The notes under the pieces are model-generated. The model had not been told where the DNA came from. It saw nothing but the letters and a program-made list of their open reading frames with translations, and made no database searches. Below are positions 22,701 through 32,800 of a stretch of 64,000 nucleotides of DNA, piece by piece. The DNA comes from Ianthella basta (lineage: Eukaryota; Porifera; Demospongiae; Verongiida; Ianthellidae). Positions within the stretch are counted from its first letter, which is position 1. Each line of letters starts with the position of its first letter. The stretch lies in the NCBI GenBank assembly GCA_964019415.1, contig CAXHTE010000091.1, positions 29,201-93,200 on the forward strand, read 5' to 3'. The position numbers were made by a program, and so were the translations under genes.

Positions 22701-25032
22701 CTGGGTCGTAATATCTAAGTCGCACTACATTAATTGTGGTAGCATAGCGAAAGGACATGAACATAATTGTTTTTAGTGTGATGTCTCTGAACAACGCCTT
22801 TTGGTACTTTGGTGATGACTGCAGAGAAATAGCCTGGCCATTTGCTGCATGATTGTTCATGAAAATTGCTGTACCCAAATACAATAGGTCTCCACTCTCT
22901 CGTATATGTGGTGAATGCACATACAAAAGTGATAAGCCACCACCAATTCCATCTTTTGCATCATTGTCTGTAAAAATAATTATGTTTATTTTAAGCACAT
23001 TACTAGTCGTGTTAATAGCTTCGTTAGTATCAAACGCAATATTCATACCTCCACCCATTGCGTAGGAGCTGCCCTGTAGAAGTAACTCATTGTTTCCAAT
23101 CCAAGTGTAATCTGTTATATAAACAGTATTTCCCTTGGTTGAGTAATGAAATTTGATTTGCATACCTCCTCCAGCATATGCTTTGTTGGATAAAATAGAT
23201 GCATTGTATGAAGTGATGACATTATCTCTGGAGAACTCGCCCATTAGTATCCCAAGTCCACCCCCAAATTCTGCTGTATTGTTACGGGCTGTCAGCCGTA
23301 AGAGGGAGACAGTATTATTATTTGCGTAGTCTGCGAACAGTGCAGCCATCCCACCACCATACCCAGCAGCTACCCGGTTCTTGATCACCCATCCAGCAGT
23401 ATGACTCCCATTGGTAAATGCAATGTTTCCGACAATGTTTGTAGAGTCTGCCTGAATGAAGTTTCTGCTTGAGTAATGCTGCATTAATACCAGAAATCCA
23501 CCCCCCAACTGTGCAATACTGTTGGAAATACTCACTGATTTTAAATGGATCTCATTTTTCTCTGAATAGCCTTGAAATATTGCACAAATACCACCACCAT
23601 ACTGCAAAGCAATATGACCTGTGAATGTGCTGTTGGACAGCCATACTCTATTTTGTAAGCAGTGATCAGTGAAGTGCAGGAATGCTCCTCCTCCATACTC
23701 TGCTGTACTGTTAGCAACTTGTACATCCACTGCCATTACCTTGTTATCACTAGCTCTATCAACAAATCGCAAGTCTAGACTTTCCCAGCTAGCAAATGTG
23801 TTTCCAGTGGCTGCAAGAGAAATGTTTTTAAGGTGAATAACATTTGATCTTGACTGACCAATAAAGTAGAAGGCAGCTGCACTTCCACTTGGAGCATACC
23901 TTGCAGTCACTTTTACATCAGTAACATTTATTCTGCTCTTGGACGTCCAAACTTCCACCAAGATGGCCCAATAAAATTGTGAGTCATTTCTCGTCAGGGT
24001 TAGTATATCAACTTGTCGCCTGGCACACTCTGCCAATACCTCATCTTTACTCCTGCTGTGGTAGCGTTCATCCCACCCATCATATATATTCATTCCAACC
24101 AGATTTACTGTGCTGTTATGTGCATCATCATGGATCTTTACCTTTATTCCAAAACCTGGTACAGGGGCACTATTCAATACCGTAATGTTGTGCATTGACA
24201 TTTGACAACCATTTCTTGTTCCTTGAATGGTAATCCTTATGCCAAAAAATGCCATGGTTGTCTCGTAGGTGGTATTTGTATTAGTGTTGGCCACTAGTAT
24301 GTGATTCATGGATATAGTGAGGTTGTCCGATTGTGAGGCAGTCTTGCTTAGAATATCACACATAATTCCAATGCCATGTGTGCCACCATGTAGTACATAT
24401 ATATTATCCAGAACAATCTCCCCATTGCTGGCCGTGTGTTTCAATGAAATGCCTGTACCAATAAGTACAATAACACGAATTGTTATATTCTGTATTCTCA
24501 CATTTGTACAGTTGAAAATACCCAAGGCAGGTTTGGTCCTGTCTGAGTGAAGAATGCTTTGTTTGTAGTTCATTTCAAATGCCAACTTTCTAACCATTAT
24601 GTTTAAAAGGTTGTAAAACACAAAATTTGCTCCATTCATGAATCCAATTGTAGGTTGACCAAATGCACATTCTCCTTCCAATTGTAAATCCTGAGTGCCT
24701 TTTTGGAATGTCTTGTATGAAATGTCATATTCATGAGTACCACACATAACTTTAATGCATGTGCTGTTCAAAGTATTTTGCAGAGCATACTGCAGTGACC
24801 TGCACGACCTGCTAGGAGGTGGCTGTGCCATCAGTGCACCTACCGGTGTGTGGTGTATGCATTGAGGACCATCCTCTCCCTTGGTGTCAACCCACATGAC
24901 TCTGTCACTCCTGCCAACTGTCACTAGGCAACACAGCACCGTCCACAGTAGGAAACAACCTGACAGCCTGTGAAGGACTTCAGGCTGCCCCATCTTTAAC
25001 CCCAGCCCACAGTTACGGAATGCAGTAAGCAA
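19789..25032 (-). CDS. G3: longest, most divergent family member with extra beta-helix coils (1747 aa)
   Basis: Single exon. The ATG at 24993 (MGQPEV) aligns with the conserved start of G2, G4 and G6 and is preferred over the one at 25032. A signal peptide (LLWTVLCCLVTVGRS) and DRVMWVDTKGEDGPQC follow. After that the first ~250 residues differ strongly from the other copies (DISYKTFQKG..., FGQPTIGF). Seven GGG-type coils lie near residues 447, 478, 511, 558, 590, 621 and 659, against five comparable GG(G) coils in G1, which accounts for the extra ~70 residues. The Cys-rich module (to about 1272), membrane helices and tail ending VVVDLAV match the family closely. A variable-ectodomain receptor is inferred; no ligand is known. 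Confidence 0.92.
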   Translation of the reverse strand: MLTAFRNCGLGLKMGQPEVLHRLSGCFLLWTVLCCLVTVGRSDRVMWVDTKGEDGPQCIHHTPVGALMAQPPPSRSCRSLQYALQNTLNSTCIKVMCGTHEYDISYKTFQKGTQDLQLEGECAFGQPTIGFMNGANFVFYNLLNIMVRKLAFEMNYKQSILHSDRTKPALGIFNCTNVRIQNITIRVIVLIGTGISLKHTASNGEIVLDNIYVLHGGTHGIGIMCDILSKTASQSDNLTISMNHILVANTNTNTTYETTMAFFGIRITIQGTRNGCQMSMHNITVLNSAPVPGFGIKVKIHDDAHNSTVNLVGMNIYDGWDERYHSRSKDEVLAECARRQVDILTLTRNDSQFYWAILVEVWTSKSRINVTDVKVTARYAPSGSAAAFYFIGQSRSNVIHLKNISLAATGNTFASWESLDLRFVDRASDNKVMAVDVQVANSTAEYGGGAFLHFTDHCLQNRVWLSNSTFTGHIALQYGGGICAIFQGYSEKNEIHLKSVSISNSIAQLGGGFLVLMQHYSSRNFIQADSTNIVGNIAFTNGSHTAGWVIKNRVAAGYGGGMAALFADYANNNTVSLLRLTARNNTAEFGGGLGILMGEFSRDNVITSYNASILSNKAYAGGGMQIKFHYSTKGNTVYITDYTWIGNNELLLQGSSYAMGGGMNIAFDTNEAINTTSNVLKINIIIFTDNDAKDGIGGGLSLLYVHSPHIRESGDLLYLGTAIFMNNHAANGQAISLQSSPKYQKALFRDITLKTIMFMSFRYATTINVVRLRYYDPDAFGRYMHDLTEELVTEYMPELMKQINPIHQVQMSNTSMVLLVSIQLRIEDMFACFCGGVSQGILATDSELTLQPNAGVTVLYCVATHGGGVALYGESYIRFPSSDLAQMLLIHNFAFQRGGALYVDSTHSASSNSHCFLQNDQGRVNSNSELYNGIILVENMANHEGKSVFISNTQSCLNNVMNQIIIADIEFSCFIQSMADSTICVYQLHSFDEEECKTKSRKCYDQPFLNYNCSVSEEFFPVHQEIMFQANHIDSASDHLTTITVQFIPGIQKQLPFAHAYDRLGNVINTVFTAQIISEEATAPVQLNPFSKYTADFTVIVHGIPLQHGMFFRINASNTSESMPLLVLQSVDNKYLQVAMFVELQCCPPGYTLQNSSKDKGSCHCGMPRVLGIVECNESDPRNIDAVLQGDYWAGYLPSNDKHSCDGQKFFSALCPPGYCQTQQRTLPKNNSKQLLENAVCRGSKHKGLLCGDCLEGSSIAVNFNGMRPVCTSCHDGLSTVGLLVWILSEWVPMLVVMFIVMLFNVDMVSGRFNSFLLFAQLLAFSSIRGDAELGTVHIAFVKIYRFLYGVWNLDFFGVLLPPYCLIPHSHLTLLQTLLVHYSIGLFPLIVAITLIVLERSAEKWICCHRVDQCLRRMRRWKAKYSDGMSYDRALPAFIILGFTRFLVSSSYIIVNQTITGEDGEERMVVWWQGSVPYGSIQHIAYFIPAIIILLVFVLLPAFLLLTLPIVPQLFGRLIIAVPPLKKLQRMQTFCSNVYTDRWIYHFVNVFQGCYKERYRSFSSLYLFHRIIQFLAAVFIPNSGDALRIQLILTLVLLLVIVVFQPYTNAHLNNLDTAILGNISLILVLSLQISVADSQIGARQFFASIRMILIYLPLLYPGILFGRKVYMRCPKLRCCCKKKGNEEDDEEPLLADPTEGLGNFVRITELRAGVLTSSDEESETETQSEEIVLENQNTDAVVVDLAV

Positions 25033-28000
25033 GTACTTGATTGAAGTTGCTAGCAGTGTATTTACTGTTTCTTATATGACGAATCCCTCTGATCTGGAAA
25101 TGGAGGTAACCAGCAGACATATTATGATACGTAATGCGTGATTCAGAATGTTAATTATGACATTCTCACTAGTTTTGCTTACATTGTATGCCTCCTTTGC
25201 TCAAGTGTGCATGGGACTTCCTTGAACAGTGTATATTCACAAAGGTACTTTGTTTCTTGCCCTGAGAACTGAATCTTTTGTCAACTTGCCAATAGATTCT
25301 TCCTCTTTCGAATGCCTCCTAGCTGTTGGAACATATGTATAGCATTTCATACTAGCAACTCTGTTGCAGCAACACCACATATGGAATGATAATATTATTG
25401 TACATACCAACTCAACTCTATCAACAGCTAAACTAAATTACTGATACAACAAACTTGAAACTACACAAGTATGGATCTGTGATGCGTTGACACTATACTG
25501 CTGACAATAACAGATTGAGTACTCTTGTTATCTATAATTGTCAAGGTACTTACACTGCATGGCATTTATTTCTAAAGTGAGCTTTATGAGTCAGGTGTGT
25601 ATCTATGCAAGATGTAATGATTTAGTCACAAGTCATGACACAATGAATCAGTTTGGGCTGGAACAATCCCAGGATTTACCATGCATCCTATTTGTATATT
25701 TTAGGTCACCGAGTCATCCTTAGTATATTGACAGTGGCCTAGCTACCAAGTGCTTTTGGAAGCTGAAGGCCACGCCATCAAGGCCAGTGCAGAACATTGA
25801 CAAACATTGCACAGGCAAGCTACTCGTCGCAACCACTGATCAAAACACACATGCAGTACTACGTAGGTCCCACCTACTTGTGCATGTCCTCTAATCTTCA
25901 CAAATTCATTGTGACTTATGCTTACTAGATTGAGCACAGATAGCTACCTCTACAGCAGAAACCTTGTACAATGCAATTTCTTAAGTTGCTACAGCCAGCA
26001 ACTTGCCTGCACACTATAATGGAGCTTTACTAACATTACCAGCATTTGGCACTTGCCTTGATGGCATAGCAATTGACTGTCATATGACACCTTGCCCAAT
26101 GCCATTTCATAGAGTAAAGAAGTGCTATTGGACCAGGCCATTATAGCCATTGACTATAGGAAACTCTGCATTACAGAGTGTAAGTCCCATACAAACTTTC
26201 CCTCCTTCATATACTCATTGAGTCATGAGTGTCAATAGATTGCTCATCCTGCAACAATAGTGCACCTTTGTGAAGAATCCCCTTTAATAATATACCCAAC
26301 CAAAATTAATGCATCATTTTACTGCCATAATTCTAAGGCAAATGTACGAGAGTTGCTATGACAATTACAGTAACACAATTTAAATGGCTACAATAAACAC
26401 ACTAAACAATATAATGATAGTATTACTTTTAGATATTCCACCATTTACTTACCAAAACAAGTGAAAATGTTGTATATGCCCACTGTAAGGCTGCTACACA
26501 GTAAGGTTCACAAGTACAAATTTGACTACTGTCAACTTTGTGGTGATTAGGAGATGAGCCTGTCTTTGCTCTTACTGCAGCTGGTGTTTTACTTCGGATC
26601 CACTTCCTTCATGCCTTTAATATGTATGCAGTGACCTTTGACCAACATGTACTCGTCACATGCTAGCATTGTTCAGGGAAAGACCTGTTATGGACATTTT
26701 ACTCACGCTCTGTTAAGAAAGTGATATCAAATCTTGTTCTGTATTGGTTGAATAGTGATTGAATGCAGCAGCAGTCTATACATATTATGATTTCAATTTC
26801 ACAAGCAGTCCATACAGTTAAGATTTCAACTTCATGCTTGGTCCATTTAATGCCTTTATTGTTCTCCAACCTCACTCATGCCAATTCATTATTATACTTG
26901 CTGCTGATCCACAAAGAATGCTCGAAGGTATATATTCATCATAACTAAACAGATTATTGTACATGCAATGTCATACATGTGCATGTGTATGTATACTAAT
27001 GTTGGGTATTAACATGAAGTGCATTGTTTAATAATATTACAAGGAAGTGGCATGAAATATTTATGCTACCTCCAACAATGCTTTGTTATATGTATACGCT
27101 ATTGTTGATTATATGTAGATCTGCTGTCTGTACATAACATGGCATTTCTGATTACATATAGATAACAAAAGACTGTGGAGAGGCCATTTCTATAGCATAC
27201 ACACAACCTTGTGATGGCAACCTGCCAAAGCCGGCCAGAAGCTACCTTTGTATTGCTGGATAGCTCAATGTATTCATGCAATGCTTTAATGAAACAGATG
27301 TCTAATGTATGTGATGGATGGGCAAAATCTGTACAGTGTGAACTCACATAACAGCGGTGTAAACTAGATCTCGACTGCTATAGGCTTGATGGACATAATG
27401 CATGGTCTATTGCTTTATGATCTGACCTAGGTCTTGTCATTGTATGGCTTCACCTTTAGCTACATATCACACTTTTTATACTTTGCTTGCTGCTGTATAC
27501 CAGTTGTACTGCAGCGATTGTTTCATTATTGGTGCCATGGAAGCATCCTTCTCGCATAAAAGAAGAAAACATCACAGTTGTCATGCTTGTATAGCAGGAG
27601 CCTTGACCGGCAATTGAGGTTTTCTGTACGAAATCTGCTTACTTTGACTCTAATCCATCCTTGTGACATGAATCTATCCCCCTATAACTGATTATGGTAA
27701 AATATAAAGATGCCATAAACTGCTCATGATCACAACTGTTGAGGTATATTGTAATTAAGTAAATGGTGGAAATTCTTTGACTCGCCAATGTTTGGGAGTG
27801 AATGTCAACATGTTTGCTTGCATACAACAGACTCTACCAAGTCAGGGTTTCAGTCCGATAATATCTACAGGAAAATATATTAATACTCGATAATCCCAAA
27901 GTATATTGCACTCTAATTTATGAAAACAACCTCTGGGGTTCCAGTGCACGTGCTGTTTAATAGCATAAAAACCTGTGAGGTGTGTGTTTCTACTTGCAGC

Positions 28001-28501
28001 AAAGTTTGCATCCAAAGACAAATCGTTAACCAGAGCAAATTATTCAATTAATAAAAGGTTAACGCATCTACCAACATGCATTTGTCACATCCAAGCATTG
28101 TTCAAAATTACAGAAAGACCTGTTATCGGTATACGCCTGCTCATGCTCAGTTATGAAAATGATATCAAATGTTGTTCTGAATTGGTTGAATAGCTGTTGA
28201 AGGCAGCAGCATGCAGTCTATCTATCATTTCAACTTCATGCACAGTCTACCCAAGGGCTGCTACCCGACTCATGCCAATTCATGTACTTGCTGCCGCATG
28301 CACAATAAATGCTCTAGGAAGTTCATCATAACATGAATTGATGATTGTACATGCAGTGTCATACAAGTTTATATGTATGCAGTCCTTTGCTTGAAGAACA
28401 ATGGAATATTGGAGGCAAACAATGTAACAAAAAAAGCCACATCACAAAACTGCTTGACATGTTTCTGTTTTCACAACAAATTTGTAGGAAGTTGAAGACA
28501 C
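25033..28501. other. G3-G4 spacer, G3-proximal part made of shared modules
   Basis: Bases of about 25255-27060 align with 41770-43100 plus 43930-44110 upstream of G5. Within this, 26480-27350 also aligns with 34920-35770 upstream of G4. A second, shorter copy of part of this module lies at about 28050-28390 (from 'gacctgttat' to 'cagtgtcatac'). No coding gene was recognised. Confidence 0.65.

Positions 28502-28569
<68 letters not shown>
28502..28569. repeat. (AC)n(AG)n compound microsatellite
   Basis: About 35 bp of AC repeat followed by about 32 bp of AG repeat in the G3-G4 spacer. Confidence 0.97.
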
Positions 28570-28572
<3 letters not shown>

Positions 28573-29801
28573 GTGTACAGACAGTGTAAAAACCAAACTT
28601 TCTGTGTTCTATTTCAGAATTGGCATGACTTTATCACCACTTGGATGGGTACGTATTTGCATGGCAGCAACCTAAAATCAATTGCATGTACAACATAGTA
28701 CCAACAGGTACTTCTGATCAAGAAATAGAAGATGTAGAAATGAGAATATGCATACAGCTGACCATAGGATTGACAACTTCACCACAACAAGAAAGAGCCA
28801 AATTAAACCTCACACAACCTGTATTTAGGAATTCACAATCTTGTATATGATAATGCATTTAACAGAACTACAGCGCTACATGGATGCTGTGAGCATGGCC
28901 TGTACATGACTAACATGTACTTGTCACCTGTTACACAAAAGCTAGCATTGTTTGGGAAAGGACATTTGTGGACATCCACCCGACGCTCTGTTGTGAATTG
29001 ATATTCAATCTCCTTGTTCTGTATTACTTGAATTAATAGCTGTTGGATTCAGCATGCGGTCTATGACTTCAACTTATACATGCAAGACCTATTCAATGTA
29101 TTCATGATCAGTGTCCTCTGACCTGTCCCTATTTTCATGTACTTACAGCTGCATGGATAGTGAGTGCTCTGTAAGTAATATCACAACTCACCTCATTTTA
29201 CACTGTCATTATGTGTATGTATGTTGGGCATTAACAAGACATGCAATGTGCAAAATACAATCGTACTGTTCCATGTCTACAGTAATTCACATAATAAATA
29301 AGGAGACAAATAAAATGTCATGAACAGTTTGCTCCACCATGCATGCATGCAATTCTTAGAGCAAGTTGGACTTGCTTGGGATACGCAAATTGACTCTATA
29401 TATTTATACTTTTTTCAGTCCCTTGAGTACCTTTACCTTAAGTTTATATTTTTTGTATTATAGTGCGATAGCAGCCACCGGCACTACGGGACTTGTCTAT
29501 AATAGTAACATGCATGCTCACTAATGCTAAGCTGAATAATATAATTATAGGGAAGTAATCTAGTAAGACGATTGCATTTCTCCTTGCACCAACCATTGTA
29601 TCCAACAATGAACAAACTGTTTCTAACATAAAATGTTAAATGGCTGATCAACAATACTACAACTTAAGTCATGTTATTTAGCTCTATATGTTCTGAATTA
29701 CACAATGCTCAATGAACATTTGTACATCCAATAGTATAACACTCCAACCCTAATAATGTTTACGAAGTAATTAAGTGACATTTAACAGTGATGTGATGCA
29801 T
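28570..29801. other. 3' flank of G4, shared with the 3' flank of G5
   Basis: Bases of about 28880-29800 align with 36020-37065 in the same position relative to G5, so the flank was duplicated along with the gene. The last 62 bp before the stop begin with 'cactccaa', a block also found 62 bp from the stops of G3 and G5. No gene was seen. Confidence 0.65.
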
Positions 29802-32800
29802 TCATATGGCCAAGTCAACGACAACTGATTCTGTATTCTGATTTTCTAGAAGTGTTTCTTCACTCTGAGTCTCAATCTCTGATTCCTCGTCTGATGAAGT
29901 CGGTGCTCCAGCACGAAGTTCTGTTATTTGAATAAAATTACCAAGTCCTTCGGTTGGATCCACTATCAGTGGTTCTACATCATCTTCATTTTCCTCCTTC
30001 TTCTGACAGCATCTCAATTTGGCACATTTCACATACACCTTCCTTCCACATAGAATAGCAGGATACAAAAGAGGCAGAAAAATGAATATCATCCTAACAG
30101 AAGCAAAGAATTGCTTTGCCTGAAGTGGAGTCACTGATATATTCATTAACAGACTGAGGACAAGAATGAGGGACATGTTCCCAAGAACAGCAGTATCAAG
30201 GATGTTGAGGTGACTAACAGTGTATGGTTGGAAGATGACAATTAGTTGCAACAACAGTAATGTAAGAATGAGTTGGATGCAGAGTGCAACTTCAACTCTT
30301 GGTATGAAGACAGCAGCTAGAAGATGAATAATGCGGTAAAATAGATAGAGTGAAGAGAAGCTCCTGTAATGTTCTTTGTAGCAACCTTGAAAGACATTGA
30401 CAAAGTGGTAGATCCATCTGTCAGTGTAGACATTGCTGCAGAATGTCTGCATCCTCTGTAGCTTCCTCAATGGTGGCACAGCTATGATGAGCCTGCAAAA
30501 CAACTGAGGCACAATGGGAAGAGTGAGGAGCAGGAAGGCTGGCAGAAGGACAAACACTAGCAGTATGATAATGGCCGGTATGAAGTAGGCAATGTGTTGA
30601 ATGGAGCCATAGGGCACAGATCCCTGCCACCACACAACCATCCTCTCTTCCCCATCCTCTCCTGTGATGGTCTGGTTGACAAGGATGTAGGAAGAGCTGA
30701 CAAGGAAGCGAGTGAAGCCGAGAATCACAAAGGCAGGAAGTGCTCTGTCATAAGACATGCCATCTGAGTACTTTGCCTTCCATCGTCTCATCCGTCTGAG
30801 GCACTGGTCCACTCGGTGGCAGCATATCCACTTCTCTGCAGACCTCTCAAGAACAATGAGTGTGATGGCCACTATCAGTGGGAAGAGTCCAATGGAGTAG
30901 TGTAACAAGAGTGTCTGTAACAGTGTGAGGCGTGAGTGTGGAATGAGACAGTATGGAGGTAGGAGCACTCCAAAAAAGTCCAAGTTCCACATGCCATACA
31001 GAAATCGATATATCTTGACAAACGCAATGTGCACTGGTCCTAACTCAGCATCACCTCTGATGCTGGAGAAGGCAAGGAGTTGTGCAAACAGAAGGAAAGA
31101 GTTGAATCTTCCTGACACCAAGTCCACATTGAACAGCATCACAACGAACATGACAACCAGCATGGGCACCCATTCACTGAGGATCCAAACAAGAAGTCCC
31201 ACTGTGCTGAGACCATCCTGACAACTGGTGCACACTGGTCTCATTCCATTGAAGTTCACTGCAATGCTGTACCCTTCAAGGCAGTCTCCACAGAGCTGGC
31301 CTTTACGTTTTGACCCACCACAGACTACTTCCTCCAATAGCTGCTCCGAGCTCTTATTAGGAAGAATGGTTTGGTGTGTTTGACAATATCCTGGTGGGCA
31401 AGGTGCACTAAAGAACTTCTGTCCATCACAGCTGAGTTGGTCATTGGATCTCAAGTAGCCAGCCCAATGTTCTCCCTGCAATACAGCACCAATGTTGTTC
31501 GGGTCAGTTTCATTGCAGTCTTCTATCCCCTGCACTGTTGGCATTCCACAGTGACATGTTCCCATGTCTCCAGATCCTATTCGGTATATGTAGCCAGGTG
31601 GACAGCACTGGAGCTCAATGTTCATCACTAAGAATAATTTAGTGTTATCAAGTGACTGAAGGACAAGTTGTGGAGTCGCAGTTCTAGTTGTGTTCATTCT
31701 ATTGGTTGTGGAGTGATGCTTAACTATGCCATACTTTTGAGGAATGCCATGTATAATTACTGTAAAGTCAGATGTGTACTTTGAGAAAGGATTGAGTTGA
31801 ACATCAGTTGTGGTTTCTTGTGTGTTAAACTGTACAGTGAATACTGTGTTGATAACATTTCCAAACAAATCGTATGCGTGCTTGTAGGGAAGTTGTTTCA
31901 GTTTTCCAGGAATGAGCTGAATTGTTGGCGGGTTGTCCAAGTTAGCAGCTGTTCCATCCACATGAACAGGGAGGGAAACTATGGGAAACTGAATTGTGGT
32001 TCCATTTTCAGCACTAGTTGAATTGGTGATGCCATCAACTGTACCCAATTGTATCCAAACCTGTTCATTTACTAAAACTATTGCAAAAGTGTTAGTATAT
32101 GAAGGTTGCACATGTTGCACATCTCTCAAATTAATGAAGCAGCTTTGAAGTTCACTGATGTAAGCTGACTGTCCATCGTGATTTGCAGAGTTGTTTAGGA
32201 ATATGACGCCTGCCGAATAGCCAACTCGAGCTCTTTGTCCTCTTTCAAGTTTCAGGAAACATTGGATACGAGGCACTGCATGTTGTGTAGAATCCACATA
32301 GAGAGCTCCTCCTCGCTGGAAAGCATGGTTATTAGAAAGTACCACCGCTGAATTAGTGGAAAAGCGTATGTAACTTTCTCCATACAAAGCAATTGCTCCT
32401 CCACGAGCAGCAACACAAAAGGAAATGTTGACAAATTTATCTGGTTGCAAAATAATTTCTGAATCAATGGCTAGTATTCCTTGTGAAGCTGCTCCGCAAT
32501 AGAAGTTACCATCCAACGTAATTTGTACTGATTCTAGGAGAACCATGTTTGTGTCAATTTGAATTTGAAAAAGCGGCTTAAACTGGCTGCTTAACTCTGA
32601 AATAGTTTTGTCCATTAGCTCAATCTCTGCTTGGTTCAGTAGGTGTTGCATTCTGTTAGATAATGTAGATGTGCTGATATAGCCATATACATGATGTTTG
32701 AACAGTGTGTATAGAGAATCATAGTCACCAATGGTTTCTGCACTTAATGACACACTCTTGGTTTCTGTTAACGTGATCCCACGAAATACTGATTTTCTGG

